Assembly: GCA_018821435.1 (NCBI GenBank) | Contig: JAHJME010000040.1 | Span: 1 to 64,000 of the forward strand | Direction of reading: 5' to 3' | Length of the DNA: 64,000 nt | Origin: Alphaproteobacteria bacterium | GTDB lineage: Bacteria > Pseudomonadota > Alphaproteobacteria > Caulobacterales > Caulobacteraceae | In this document: piece after piece, positions 1 to 9,235 of the stretch | How positions within the stretch are numbered: the first letter of the stretch is position 1 | How the letters are laid out: every line of letters begins with the position of its first letter | Notes under the pieces: model-generated | Databases searched by the model: none | Told to the model about the DNA's origin: nothing | Seen by the model: only the letters and a program-made list of their open reading frames with translations | Position numbers and translations under genes: made by a program

Positions 1-1032
1 CGAGCGGCCGCGGGCGGCGGCCTGGGCCTGGTCGCGCTGGAGATCGAAGGACAGCCGCTCGGCGCGCGACGGCACGGGCGTCAGGGCGAGGGCGGCGGCC
101 TGGCTCGCGCGGGCCGGCTCGGCGCCGCGCGTGATGCGGTCGGTCCTGGTGGTGGGCAGGCGGAAGCCCAGGGCCATGACGCAGGCGCCGAGGATCAGGG
201 CGGCTTGGCCGGCGGCGAAGACGAACACCAGGGCGGCGGCGCTCATCGCCGTCTGTGGCTCCAGCTGCACGGACACGCGCTGCTCGGTGAGGGTGGCGAC
301 CCAGGGATCCAGCACGGCCAGCATCAGGACGATCAGCAGCCACGCCACCAGCGGCGTCAGCGCCGAGGCCGCCAGGGCGCGCAACCAGCCCACGAACAGG
401 CCGCGCGTCGCCGGGATCAGCGCCAGTACGATGAACAGGGGACCGACGGCGGTGAGCACGCCGATCGACAGCGTCGCGGCCGAGATCACCCCGGCGCTGA
501 CCACGAACAGCACGCCCGAGGCGGCGGCCGTGGCCTCGGCGGCGGCGGCCTGCGGGCTGGAGTAGCCCTTGGCGTTGGGGCCGGCCAGCTTGCCGTAGGC
601 CGCGCCGGTCTTGCTGAACTCGTCGTAGGCCGCCTGCAGCCCGTCGACGGGACTGGCGGCGAGGCTGGTGTTGTTCGCCTCCTGCATCGGCGCGGCGATC
701 AGGCCGGCGATCTCCACGGGCGCCCGGTCGGCGACGTTGAACACCACAGTCTGGAACGTGGACCAGCTGGTCACCAGCGCCAGGATCAGGCCGACCTTCA
801 GCGCGATGCCGGGGGCGTCCGAGAGGCGGGTCGAGCCCTGGGCGAACAGCATCCGATAGCCGATCAGGGCCACGTAGATGGTCAGCAGCGCCGTCAGCGC
901 CGTCTGGAACACCGACGATCCCGAGGTCAGCGCGATGTAGCCGCCCTGGGCATAGGCGCGCGTCTGGCATTCCACCGTGGCGAGCACGCCCCGGATGATG
1001 CCGTCGTCGACCATGGCGGCGCAGCCGTTCAT
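1..1032 (-). CDS. virB6: VirB6/TrbL-type T4SS inner-membrane channel protein (3' end outside window)
   Basis: Polytopic inner-membrane component of a type IV secretion system, expected to form part of the translocation channel. The minus-strand reading frame is open from the ATG at 1032 to the window edge and encodes several long hydrophobic segments, for example one around LTALLTIYVALIGYRML and a cluster of Ala/Val/Leu-rich helices further on, typical of VirB6/TrbL. The start overlaps the virB4 stop in an ATGA arrangement, so the two are translationally coupled. The C-terminus lies outside the window. The assignment rests on topology and operon position; VirB6 proteins are poorly conserved in sequence. 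Confidence 0.8.
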   Translation of the reverse strand, partial: MNGCAAMVDDGIIRGVLATVECQTRAYAQGGYIALTSGSSVFQTALTALLTIYVALIGYRMLFAQGSTRLSDAPGIALKVGLILALVTSWSTFQTVVFNVADRAPVEIAGLIAAPMQEANNTSLAASPVDGLQAAYDEFSKTGAAYGKLAGPNAKGYSSPQAAAAEATAAASGVLFVVSAGVISAATLSIGVLTAVGPLFIVLALIPATRGLFVGWLRALAASALTPLVAWLLIVLMLAVLDPWVATLTEQRVSVQLEPQTAMSAAALVFVFAAGQAALILGACVMALGFRLPTTRTDRITRGAEPARASQAAALALTPVPSRAERLSFDLQRDQAQAAARGRS

Positions 1033-3428
1033 GCGGCGCTCCGTCCCTTGCGATCCGGTTCGGCCATGAACGTGGGCAGCCAGGCGGCCGGCTCGTCGCC
1101 CACCTGCTGGCGCAGCGCGTCCAGCCGGCGCACGGCGCGCTCGGTGCCGGCCAGCACGGCCAGTTCGCCCGACAGGCCGCCCAGATCCAGGCGGGCCACC
1201 ACGCTGTGGTCGCCGCGCTTGATCAGGAAACAACGCGAGGTGTCGGGCAGGGTGCGCACCAGTTCGAACTCGTGCTCGGTCAGGCCGAAGCCGTCGACGT
1301 AGTCCGAGGCTTTCGCCCGGGAGTTCGGGAAGAAGATCTGCGTCGCCGCCTGCTCGATGATCGCCGAGGCGATGCGGCTGTCCAGGGCGTCCGAGGCCGA
1401 CTGCGTGCAGAAGCCCACCAGCCCGTTCCGCTTGCGGATGGTCTTTTCCCAATCCTTGATCCGGCGCACGAAGACCGGATCGTCCAGAACCTTCCAGCCC
1501 TCGTCGACGATGAACATCGCGGGGTTGCCGTCCAGCCGCTGCTCCAGCCGGTGGAACAGATACATCATCGCGGGAATGCGGATGGTGGGCGCGTCCAGCA
1601 CCTTGGTCATGTCGAAGCCCAGGACGCGGGTCTCGATGTCCAGCAGGTCGTCGGCGTTGTCGAACAGCCAGGCGTGGTCGCCGCCCTCGCACCAGGCCGA
1701 CAGGCGGGAAGCCAAGTCGCCGGCGCTGGGCCGGCGCGCGCCGCGGAACAGCTCGCGCAGATAGCGCAGGCGGCGGTGTCCGGGGGGCTGGGCGAAGTTG
1801 GCGTCGATCGCGTCGGCGATCATGGCGCGATCTTCCGAGTCCAGCGTGTCGCCGTCGGCGGTGAGGAGCTGCGCGACCCATTCGCCCAGGAAGGCGCGGT
1901 TGCCGGGATTGTCCGCCATGGCCAGCGGGTTGAAGCCCGTAGGCTCGCCGGGCGAGATCACGTCGTAGCGGCCGCCGATGGCGCGGATGAATGGCTCGGC
2001 GCCCCGGTCCTTGTCGAAATAGGCGATGCGGGGCTTCAGCCGCTCGGCCTGGGCCAGCAGGAAGGTGAGCAGCACCGTCTTGCCCGAGCCGGAGGGGCCG
2101 ATGACCGTGAAGTTGCCCAGGTCGCCGTTGTGGAAGTTGAAGTGATAGGGCCCGAAGGCGGTTGTCTCGAGCACGGCGATGGCCGGGCCCCAGTGGTTGC
2201 CGTCGGCCTGGCCGGTCGGATGGTTGTGGAAGCTGGCCAAGCCCGCGAAATTGCCGGCCGAGATCAGAGCTTTCCGCGCGATATATTTGAAATTGGCGGG
2301 GAACTGCGCCCAGAACGCCGGCTCCAGGTTCACGTCCTCGCGCACCGCGACCGCGCCGGCCTCGGCCAGCGACGACTGGATGTCGGCGACGCCGCTGTCC
2401 AGTTCGTCCAGCGTCTCGGCCTTGGCCAGGATGGTCAGGTGGTGCTCGCCATAGGCCGCGCGCCCCGCGCCCACGTCGTCGCGGGCCTGGGCCAGTTCGC
2501 CGCGCAGGCTGAAGGCGTCGTCCTCGGCGGCCTTGAGCCGACGCAGCGCCAGGCCCATGCGGTCCAGCGCCGCCTGGCGATCGATAAAGGCGAAGCTCTC
2601 GGTGAGCACCATCTCCATCGGCAGCCTCAGCACCCCGTCCAGCAGGCCAGGGGCGGTGCGGGCCGGATAGTCCTTCATCGAGACCATGGCCCCGAAGATG
2701 GGGCCGTCGGCGCCGCCGCCGAACTCCATGGCGTCCAGGCCGAAGCTGAGGCGGCGGGTGGCGATGGCGTTGGACAGGTCGCCGGTGGGCGCCAGCACCG
2801 GACGCAATTCGCCGTTCAGGATCAGGCTGAGGAACTCGGCCGGCTCGGAGCGTTGGGCGCCGCCGCCGGCGGTGTAGAGGCCCAGCGTGCGGGCGCCGTA
2901 GGGGGCGAGCGCGGCGGCGAACGCCTCGCGGGTGGCGTGCAGGTCGCGCAGGTCGCGGGCAATGTCGACCTCGCTGTTGCGCGAGCCCTTCATCAGCCGT
3001 TCCAGGAACCCGCCCGCGCCCTGGGTCGGACGCATGACCAGCGTCAGGAAGATGTCGTTCACGTACAGGCGGCGGCTGGCCAGCTGGTCGCGCCAGCGGG
3101 TGTCCAGCGTAGCGCAGAACGGCTCTTCCGGCGCGGCTGGGAAGGCCGGAGTCACGCGGCGGCGGACCACGTGGTGATAGACCGCCAGCCGGGAGCTGGC
3201 GGCGCCCCGCAGCACCGTCTCGCGGATGGCCTTGCGATAGTTCAGTTCCTCGTCCGGCGCCGTCTCGAACGGGAAGCCGGCCAGGTGCAGCGTCTGGACC
3301 AGCAGGCCGTCGCGGGTGCGCAGCGTCACGTCGTCGGCATGGCCCAGGTAGGGCAGGCGCGAGCCGACCGCGACCTCGCGAGGCGCCAGCACCTTGGCCG
3401 CGCCGGTGGTGAGGAAGGTCTGGCTCAT
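1029..3428 (-). CDS. virB4: VirB4-type T4SS ATPase
   Basis: Cytoplasmic ATPase powering type IV secretion and pilus assembly, 799 aa, the usual VirB4 length. The N-terminal half carries the CagE/TrbE/VirB4 domain. A Walker A motif GPSGSGKT lies at about residues 444-451 and a Walker B MFIVDEGWK at about 638-646, followed by the FCTQSASD segment typical of the family. The ATG at 3428 overlaps the virB3 stop (ATGA), and the stop overlaps the virB6 start, so the genes form a tight operon. No virB5-like gene separates it from virB6. Confidence 0.95.
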   Translation of the reverse strand: MSQTFLTTGAAKVLAPREVAVGSRLPYLGHADDVTLRTRDGLLVQTLHLAGFPFETAPDEELNYRKAIRETVLRGAASSRLAVYHHVVRRRVTPAFPAAPEEPFCATLDTRWRDQLASRRLYVNDIFLTLVMRPTQGAGGFLERLMKGSRNSEVDIARDLRDLHATREAFAAALAPYGARTLGLYTAGGGAQRSEPAEFLSLILNGELRPVLAPTGDLSNAIATRRLSFGLDAMEFGGGADGPIFGAMVSMKDYPARTAPGLLDGVLRLPMEMVLTESFAFIDRQAALDRMGLALRRLKAAEDDAFSLRGELAQARDDVGAGRAAYGEHHLTILAKAETLDELDSGVADIQSSLAEAGAVAVREDVNLEPAFWAQFPANFKYIARKALISAGNFAGLASFHNHPTGQADGNHWGPAIAVLETTAFGPYHFNFHNGDLGNFTVIGPSGSGKTVLLTFLLAQAERLKPRIAYFDKDRGAEPFIRAIGGRYDVISPGEPTGFNPLAMADNPGNRAFLGEWVAQLLTADGDTLDSEDRAMIADAIDANFAQPPGHRRLRYLRELFRGARRPSAGDLASRLSAWCEGGDHAWLFDNADDLLDIETRVLGFDMTKVLDAPTIRIPAMMYLFHRLEQRLDGNPAMFIVDEGWKVLDDPVFVRRIKDWEKTIRKRNGLVGFCTQSASDALDSRIASAIIEQAATQIFFPNSRAKASDYVDGFGLTEHEFELVRTLPDTSRCFLIKRGDHSVVARLDLGGLSGELAVLAGTERAVRRLDALRQQVGDEPAAWLPTFMAEPDRKGRSAA

Positions 3429-3709
3429 GGCCGGTACGAATTCCCGCGCCAGAAGCTGAAGTTGCGGACCCGGGGACAGCTGCTCAGCCGCGTGACCCAC
3501 AGGTCGAAGAACCGCGGCTCGCGCAGCGATCCCACATAGCCCACGGCGTGCAGCACGACCGCGATCAGCAGCGCCCAGAAGGAGCGGGTGATCAGGAACG
3601 CCTCGGCGGTCACGATCAGGTTCAGCACCGCATAGGGATAGGTGACGCCGCCGATCATCTGGGGCCGCGTGAGCGCCGCGAAGACGGGATCGGAGGCGAG
3701 GCGGCTCAT
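3425..3709 (-). CDS. virB3: VirB3-type T4SS inner-membrane protein
   Basis: Small inner-membrane T4SS component of 94 aa that works with VirB4. It has the VirB3 layout: a short polar N-terminus containing ALTRPQMIGGV, two adjacent hydrophobic helices at about residues 24-58, and a polar tail with the FFDLW segment near the C-terminus. It begins 3 nt after the virB2 stop and its own stop overlaps the virB4 ATG. Sequence pattern, size and position all agree. Confidence 0.9.
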   Translation of the reverse strand: MSRLASDPVFAALTRPQMIGGVTYPYAVLNLIVTAEAFLITRSFWALLIAVVLHAVGYVGSLREPRFFDLWVTRLSSCPRVRNFSFWRGNSYRP

Positions 3710-3712
3710 GGC

Positions 3713-4015
3713 CTAGACGCCCCCGGCCAGCGAGCGGATGCCGGCGACGATCGTCACGGCGCCGAAGATGATGAAGATGCCGACGAGGACGACCACGCCG
3801 CGCCGCCAGTCGAACCGGCCGGTCAGCATCAGATAGCCGATCAGCGCCACCGCGATCACGGCGGCGGTGGTGGCCAGGTTGCCCAGCAGCGTGCCCTGGA
3901 CCCAGTTGAGGGCCGCCAGCAGGGGCGAGGAGCCGGCCGGATCGCCCTGGACCTGGGCGTGCGCGGGCGCCGCGATGAGGGCCGCCAGGGCGGCAAGGGT
4001 CGCGATCTTCTTCAT
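3713..4015 (-). CDS. virB2: VirB2-type T4SS pilin
   Basis: Major pilus subunit of the T4SS, about 100 aa. MKKIATLAALAALIAAPAHA is a cleavable signal peptide with predicted cleavage after AHA. The mature protein has two long hydrophobic helices separated by a short basic loop (FDWRRG), as in VirB2/TrbC pilins. The ATG at 4015 is preferred because the signal peptide starts there. A GTG at 4024, overlapping the virB1 stop, would add three residues and matches the overlap style of the operon, so it cannot be excluded. Confidence 0.88.
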   Translation of the reverse strand: MKKIATLAALAALIAAPAHAQVQGDPAGSSPLLAALNWVQGTLLGNLATTAAVIAVALIGYLMLTGRFDWRRGVVVLVGIFIIFGAVTIVAGIRSLAGGV

Positions 4016-4020
4016 GGGCC

Positions 4021-4620
4021 TCACTGAGCGCCGGCGCCCACGGCCGAGGCGGCCGCGAGGCGCGCCATGATGGCGCGGACATAGGATTGGGTTTCGGCGT
4101 AGGGCGGCACGCCGCCGTAGCGTTCGACGGCCTTCGGGCCGGCGTTATAGGCGGCCAGCGCCAGCTTCACGTCGCCAAAGCGCCGGAGCTGCTGGGCCAG
4201 GTAGGCCGCGCCGCCGTCGATATTGCCTCTGAGATCCGAAGGGTCCACGCCGAGGTCGCTAGCGGTTGTCGGTAACAGTTGCATGACACCGCGCGCGCCC
4301 TTTGACGAAACTGCCGCGTGATTGAAACGCGACTCCTGCCAGGCCACCGCCTCGACGATCGAGGCGGGCACGGCGTGGCGCGCGGAGGATTCCCGGATGA
4401 ACTGGACCACCTGCTCGGGCGCTGCGCGGAAGAACTGAGCCGGCTCCGGGGGCGCGATCACCGTGGCGCCTTCGGTCGTGTACACGGCCGGTCCGGCGTA
4501 GGTGGTCACAGCGCCATCGTCGCCGATCGACAGCACCTGGGCGCACGCTTCCGTGGACGCCACCGCCGCCAGACCGAGGCCTGCGGCGAAAACTGACGAA
4601 AGCCAGGGCCCCCGAGCCAT
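4021..4620 (-). CDS. virB1: VirB1-type lytic transglycosylase
   Basis: Periplasmic muramidase that opens peptidoglycan for T4SS assembly, 199 aa from the ATG at 4620 (a TTG lies just upstream at 4623). An N-terminal signal peptide is followed by a linker and an SLT domain at about residues 75-190. The catalytic glutamate is in WQESRFN (about E96), followed by the family motifs KGARGVMQLLPTTA and AYNAGPKAVERYGG. It is the first gene of the visible operon and its stop touches the virB2 start. Confidence 0.92.
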   Translation of the reverse strand: MARGPWLSSVFAAGLGLAAVASTEACAQVLSIGDDGAVTTYAGPAVYTTEGATVIAPPEPAQFFRAAPEQVVQFIRESSARHAVPASIVEAVAWQESRFNHAAVSSKGARGVMQLLPTTASDLGVDPSDLRGNIDGGAAYLAQQLRRFGDVKLALAAYNAGPKAVERYGGVPPYAETQSYVRAIMARLAAASAVGAGAQ

Positions 4621-4623
4621 CAA

Positions 4624-4885
4624 CTGCCCCCAAAAACAAGTGTCCTAGATAGCCCATCCGGACCGGCGGCGGCCAGAACACAATGTCGCGGCCCGCGTCC
4701 AGGCATCCTTTCGTGACAATGGCGGCGCGCGTTCGCCAGCTTTGCAATGGCTCCGTCACAAGTGTGTCGGGGGCCTGTCACGCCCGCCTTCTAAGAACAC
4801 CCCCGGATGCGGGGGCAGGTCCGGGGGCAACTCCGAACGATCGTTCCGCATGCGTGCATTTGGCGCCTCGGCGGGAGATTGAAGA
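4624..4885. promoter_or_regulatory. divergent intergenic region, virB operon / lipoprotein gene
   Basis: This 262-bp non-coding stretch lies between two genes transcribed away from each other, so it should hold promoters for both the virB operon and the lipoprotein gene at 4886. No convincing -35/-10 pair or operator was identified by eye. Confidence 0.5.
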
Positions 4886-6436
4886 ATGGCCGGCAAGAAG
4901 TTCAGTTTGTTCATGATGGCCTCGCTGAGTGCGCTGGCGCTCGCCGGCTGCGGCGCGGACGACATCTCGTCGCCGGGAACCGGCGGCAACGTCACGATCA
5001 ACCCCCCGGCGACGGGTGGCGGCGGCACGACTGACCCGGGCACGGGCACGAAGGTCACGCCCGCCGCCGGCTGCCCCACCATCGACGATCCGCAAGGCCT
5101 CAAGGACGACGGCACCATCACCGGGACCACGGGCACCTACCGGGTCTGCACGCTGCCGGCGCGCATCAACCGGTCGATCCGCCTGACGAAGATCTCGGGC
5201 CTGCTCTACCAGATGGCCAGCCGCGTCGACGTGGGTACGGACGGCGGCTTCACCGCCTCGGCGGCGGACACCAATGTCACCCTGACCATCGATCCGGGCG
5301 TGATCGTCTTCGGCGGCACCGGCCAGTCGTGGCTCGCCGTCAACCGCGGCAACAAGATCAGCGCCGTGGGCACCGCGACCCAGCCGATCATCTTCACCAG
5401 CCGCGACAACGTGCTGGGCCTGAACACCGAAACCTCGCAGGGCCAGTGGGGCGGCGTGGTGTTGATGGGCCGCGGCCGGATCACCGACTGCACCACCGGT
5501 TCGGTGGCCGCTGGCACCTGCGAACGCCAGACGGAAGGCGCGGCCGACCCGGCGCGCTTCGGCGGTGCGAACGACGCGGACAACAGCGGCCGGATGTCCT
5601 TCGTCCAGATCCGCTACTCGGGCTTCGTCCTGGGCGCGAACGTCGAGCTTCAGTCGCTGACGACCGAGGGCGTGGGCTCGGCCACCGTGCTCGACCACAT
5701 CATGAGCTACAACAGCTCGGACGACGGCTCCGAGCACTTCGGCGGCTCGCCGAACCTCAAGTACTACATCTCGGTCGGCGCCGACGACGACAGCCTCGAC
5801 GTCGACACCGGCGCGCAGATGAACGTCCAGTTCGCCCTGCTGATCCAGCGGGCCGGCGCGGGTGACGCCCTGATGGAAATCGACAGCAACGGCTTCGAGA
5901 CCGACACGCCCCGCACCAAGCTGCAGGTCGCGAACTTCACGATGATCCAGAGCGCGGTCACCAGCAACAACGAGGCCAACGACCAGGCCTCGATCCTGCT
6001 GCGCGGCAACTCGGACACGACGATCGCCAACAGCTTCGTCGTCACGCCGAACAACGAGTGCCTGCGCATGAACGGTTCGGGCGCCACGCCCGCGACCCTC
6101 AACGCCCGCTCGGTCGGCCTGAGCTGCAACGCGACGAAGTTCATCGGCACGGGCAGCTACAACGCCGCCCAGGTCGCAGGCTTCTTCGGCGCCGGTTCGA
6201 ACGCCCGCGACACCTTCACCTCGACCCTGAGCAACGTGTTCACCAACGGGTCGAACGAGACGGGTCTGGTCGCCTTCGACGTCACGACGCTGGGCGCCTT
6301 CTTCACCGCCACGACCTACGCCGGCGCCGTGAGGGACAGCAGCGACACCTGGTACGCCGGCTGGACCTGCAACAGCGGCGCGGCGAACTTCGGGACCGGC
6401 AACTCCGGCTCCTGCGCGTCGCTGCCGACCAACTGA
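4886..6436 (+). CDS. surface or periplasmic lipoprotein with beta-helix-like repeats, TonB-receptor partner
   Basis: 516-aa predicted lipoprotein. The signal peptide ends in the lipobox LALAGC (Cys22), followed by a Gly/Thr/Pro-rich linker and a C-terminal domain from about residue 70. Motifs such as PIIFTSRDN, QWGGVVLMGRG, FGGANDADNSGRMSFVQIRY and DGSEHFGGSPNLKY resemble the right-handed beta-helix lipoproteins encoded next to outer-membrane receptors in Bacteroidetes and marine proteobacteria. The TonB receptor gene follows after a terminator-like hairpin. A role in ligand capture at the cell surface is inferred; the function of the family is not established. Confidence 0.75.
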   Translation: MAGKKFSLFMMASLSALALAGCGADDISSPGTGGNVTINPPATGGGGTTDPGTGTKVTPAAGCPTIDDPQGLKDDGTITGTTGTYRVCTLPARINRSIRLTKISGLLYQMASRVDVGTDGGFTASAADTNVTLTIDPGVIVFGGTGQSWLAVNRGNKISAVGTATQPIIFTSRDNVLGLNTETSQGQWGGVVLMGRGRITDCTTGSVAAGTCERQTEGAADPARFGGANDADNSGRMSFVQIRYSGFVLGANVELQSLTTEGVGSATVLDHIMSYNSSDDGSEHFGGSPNLKYYISVGADDDSLDVDTGAQMNVQFALLIQRAGAGDALMEIDSNGFETDTPRTKLQVANFTMIQSAVTSNNEANDQASILLRGNSDTTIANSFVVTPNNECLRMNGSGATPATLNARSVGLSCNATKFIGTGSYNAAQVAGFFGAGSNARDTFTSTLSNVFTNGSNETGLVAFDVTTLGAFFTATTYAGAVRDSSDTWYAGWTCNSGAANFGTGNSGSCASLPTN

Positions 6437-6456
6437 TCCACCGTCAGACTTAGTCC

Positions 6457-6491
6457 AAGGGGGGCGGCCGGCGACGGCGGTCCCCCTTTTT
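6457..6491 (+). terminator. rho-independent terminator-like hairpin after the lipoprotein gene
   Basis: An AAGGGGG arm and a CCCCCTT arm flank a GC-rich loop and are followed by a run of T. It lies between the lipoprotein gene and the TonB receptor gene, so it may attenuate rather than fully stop read-through into the receptor gene. Confidence 0.6.
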
Positions 6492-6521
6492 CACCACATG
6501 CTTACTTCGGGGGATCGGAAG

Positions 6522-9200
6522 ATGATCACGCGGCGGCTCACCTCCTTGTTGTTGCTTTCCACCGCGCTGACCGTGCCGACACTGGCGCACGGCGCTGACC
6601 AGCCCGCGTCCCCGCCGGACGCCGCCGCATCGGCCGCGTCCGCCGCGTCGCCCGCCTCGGCCTCGCAGGAGGATCCCGAGGTCTCCATCCCCGGCGTGTC
6701 GGAAGTCGTGGTCACCGGGACCCGCGCCAACACCGTGCGATCCACCTCCCAGGTCGTGTCGATCCTGTCGACGCAGGAGCTGCAGCGCAGCGGCGAGGGC
6801 AACATCGCCGGCGCGCTCAACCGCCTCTCGGGCATCAGCCTGGTCGGCGGCGGCTACGTCTATGTGCGCGGCCTCGGCGACCGCTATTCGCTGGCCCTGC
6901 TCAACGGCTCGCCGCTGCCCAGCCCCGAGCCGCTGAAGCGCGTCGTGCCCCTCGACCTGTTCCCCAGCAGCATCATCTCGTCGGCCCTGGTGCAGAAGAC
7001 CTACTCGCCCAACTTCCCCGGCGAGTTCGGCGGCGGCGTTATCAACCTGACCACCCGGTCGATCCCGCAGGACGGGTTCTTCACGTTCGGCGCATCGGTG
7101 TCCGGCGACACCGAAACCACCAACCAGCTCGGCTACACCTACTACGGCAGCAAGACCGACTGGACCGGCTACGACAACGGCAACCGCGACACGCCGTCGG
7201 CCCTGGCCGCGTTCCTGGCCAGCGGCGAGCGGATCAGCTCCGGCAAGGTCGACACCGCCAAGATCGCCAGCCAGCTGGTCACCGGCCGCAACGCCGTCCT
7301 GCAGAAGGACAACAATCTGCCGGTCAACGTCTCGCTCAATGCGGCCGGCGCCAAGTCGTTCGACCTGGGGTCGGGCAATCTGGGGGTGATCGGGGCCGCC
7401 GGCTACAGCAACCGCTGGCAGACCCGCGACGCCACGAACCAGACCTCGCTGAACGGCGACCTGGAGGACCTGGAGTCCGACTTCACTCGGGTGACGACCC
7501 AGAACCGCCTGATCGTCAACGGCCTGATCGGTCTGGCCTACGAGTTCGGCGAGACGAACCAGAACAAGATCCGTTGGACCAACCTCTACATCCACGACAC
7601 GATCAAGCATTCGCGCCTGGGCCTGGGCAATCGCAAGGGCACCACGGTCGACTACATGCAGCAGGACACCGCCTGGTATGAGCGGCAGTTGCTGGACACC
7701 CAGTTCGTCGGCGAGTTCAAGCCGACCGAGAACCTCAGCCTGGATGTGCGCGCCAGCTACGCCAAGACGAAGCGGGACGCGCCGTATGAGCTGTCCTTCG
7801 AATATGTCCGCACCAACGCGGCGGCCGATCCGTACGGCAAGTACTTCGTCAACCGCCTGAACAACGGCAACAACGGCGACGCGAAGATCAGCTTCTCGCA
7901 GCTGGACGAACGGCTCTGGTCCGGCGGCGCGGACGTCTCGTACCGGTTCTCGCCCGACCTGTCCGTCACCGCGGGCTATGCGTACGCCGACACGCGGCGG
8001 ACCAGCTCGCGTCGCGACTTCCAGTTCCAGGCGCCGAACACCTTCCCGGGCGGCGTGGACATGTTCCGGCCCGATCTGCTGCTGCAGCCGTCCGTCATCA
8101 ACGCGTTCGGCATCACGATGGTGGAGAGCAACGAAGGCAGTCCCGCCTTCCTGGCGACCCTGAAGAATCACGCCGCCTACGCGAAGGTGAACGGCCGGAT
8201 CGCCGAGACGGTGAAGTTCGATGTCGGGGTCCGCTATGAGACCGCCGAGGAAAACGTCGCGCCGATCACGGTGTTCAACACGCCCGGCGCCTCGACGGCG
8301 GCCACCAACCTCGACAACGACTACTGGCTGCCGGCCGCGACCCTGACCTGGGAGGTCCGGCCCGACATGCAGCTCCGCGCCAACCTGTCGAAGACGCTGG
8401 CCCGGCCGCAGTTCCGCGAGCTGATCTTCCAGTTCTACTTCGACCCGGACACCAATCGCCAGTACCGGGGCAACCCGCTGATGGTCGACAGCGAGCTGAC
8501 CAACGCCGAGGTCCGCTACGAGTGGTACTTCGCCACGGACCAACGCCTTTCCGCGGCGGGGTTCTACAAGCGCCTGAAGAACCCGATCGAGTCCTATGTC
8601 TCGGGCGAATCGTTCATCACCAGCTTCGCCAACGCGCCCAAGGCCGACCTATACGGGATCGAACTGGACGCGCAGAAATACTTCGAGGTGTCGGACTGGC
8701 TGAAGGGCGACCTTTGGGCCACCCGTCGGGTGCTGCTCTCGGGCAACTACACCTATTCGAAATCCGAGTTGCTGGTCTCCGCCAACGACACCGTGGCCGT
8801 GTTCAACTCCAGCTCGACGCTGGCCACCGACTTCTTCCGCGACGGCGCGCCGCTGACCGGCCAGTCCGAGCATGTGGCCAATTTCCAGATCGGTCTGGAA
8901 GACAGCGACCACCTCTCGCAACAGACGCTGATGATCAACTACGCCAGCAAGCGGGTGACCAGCCGGGGCCTGGCGAACAGCGGGCAGCCCGACATCTTCG
9001 AACACCCCGGCTTCCGGCTCGACCTGGTCCTGCGCCAGGGCGTCGAGGTGGCGGGCCGGGACATCGAGCTGAAGTTCGAAGCCCGCAACCTGACCGGCCG
9101 GAAGTACGAGGAGTATCAGCAGACCGCGGGCAATCGCGTCGACGTGAACACCTATAAGGTCGGGCGGGTCTTCACGCTGTCGGCAAGCACCACGTTCTGA
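6522..9200 (+). CDS. TonB-dependent outer-membrane receptor
   Basis: 892-aa outer-membrane receptor. The signal peptide ends near AHGADQP and is followed by an Ala/Ser-rich linker. The plug domain begins at SEVVVTGTR, a TonB-box-like segment, and includes YVYVRGLGDRYS and FPGEFGGGVINLTTRS. The rest is a long beta-barrel ending in LSASTTF with a C-terminal aromatic residue. The ATG at 6522 is chosen because GGGGGATCGGAAG precedes it at ribosome-binding distance; an in-frame ATG at 6498 is less well placed. The RGLGDRYS plug type is common in Caulobacterales/Sphingomonadales receptors of unknown substrate. The partner lipoprotein lies upstream. Confidence 0.93.
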   Translation: MITRRLTSLLLLSTALTVPTLAHGADQPASPPDAAASAASAASPASASQEDPEVSIPGVSEVVVTGTRANTVRSTSQVVSILSTQELQRSGEGNIAGALNRLSGISLVGGGYVYVRGLGDRYSLALLNGSPLPSPEPLKRVVPLDLFPSSIISSALVQKTYSPNFPGEFGGGVINLTTRSIPQDGFFTFGASVSGDTETTNQLGYTYYGSKTDWTGYDNGNRDTPSALAAFLASGERISSGKVDTAKIASQLVTGRNAVLQKDNNLPVNVSLNAAGAKSFDLGSGNLGVIGAAGYSNRWQTRDATNQTSLNGDLEDLESDFTRVTTQNRLIVNGLIGLAYEFGETNQNKIRWTNLYIHDTIKHSRLGLGNRKGTTVDYMQQDTAWYERQLLDTQFVGEFKPTENLSLDVRASYAKTKRDAPYELSFEYVRTNAAADPYGKYFVNRLNNGNNGDAKISFSQLDERLWSGGADVSYRFSPDLSVTAGYAYADTRRTSSRRDFQFQAPNTFPGGVDMFRPDLLLQPSVINAFGITMVESNEGSPAFLATLKNHAAYAKVNGRIAETVKFDVGVRYETAEENVAPITVFNTPGASTAATNLDNDYWLPAATLTWEVRPDMQLRANLSKTLARPQFRELIFQFYFDPDTNRQYRGNPLMVDSELTNAEVRYEWYFATDQRLSAAGFYKRLKNPIESYVSGESFITSFANAPKADLYGIELDAQKYFEVSDWLKGDLWATRRVLLSGNYTYSKSELLVSANDTVAVFNSSSTLATDFFRDGAPLTGQSEHVANFQIGLEDSDHLSQQTLMINYASKRVTSRGLANSGQPDIFEHPGFRLDLVLRQGVEVAGRDIELKFEARNLTGRKYEEYQQTAGNRVDVNTYKVGRVFTLSASTTF

Positions 9201-9235
9201 GCGGGCTGAGCGCCGAGGCCCCGCGGGTCTCGGCC

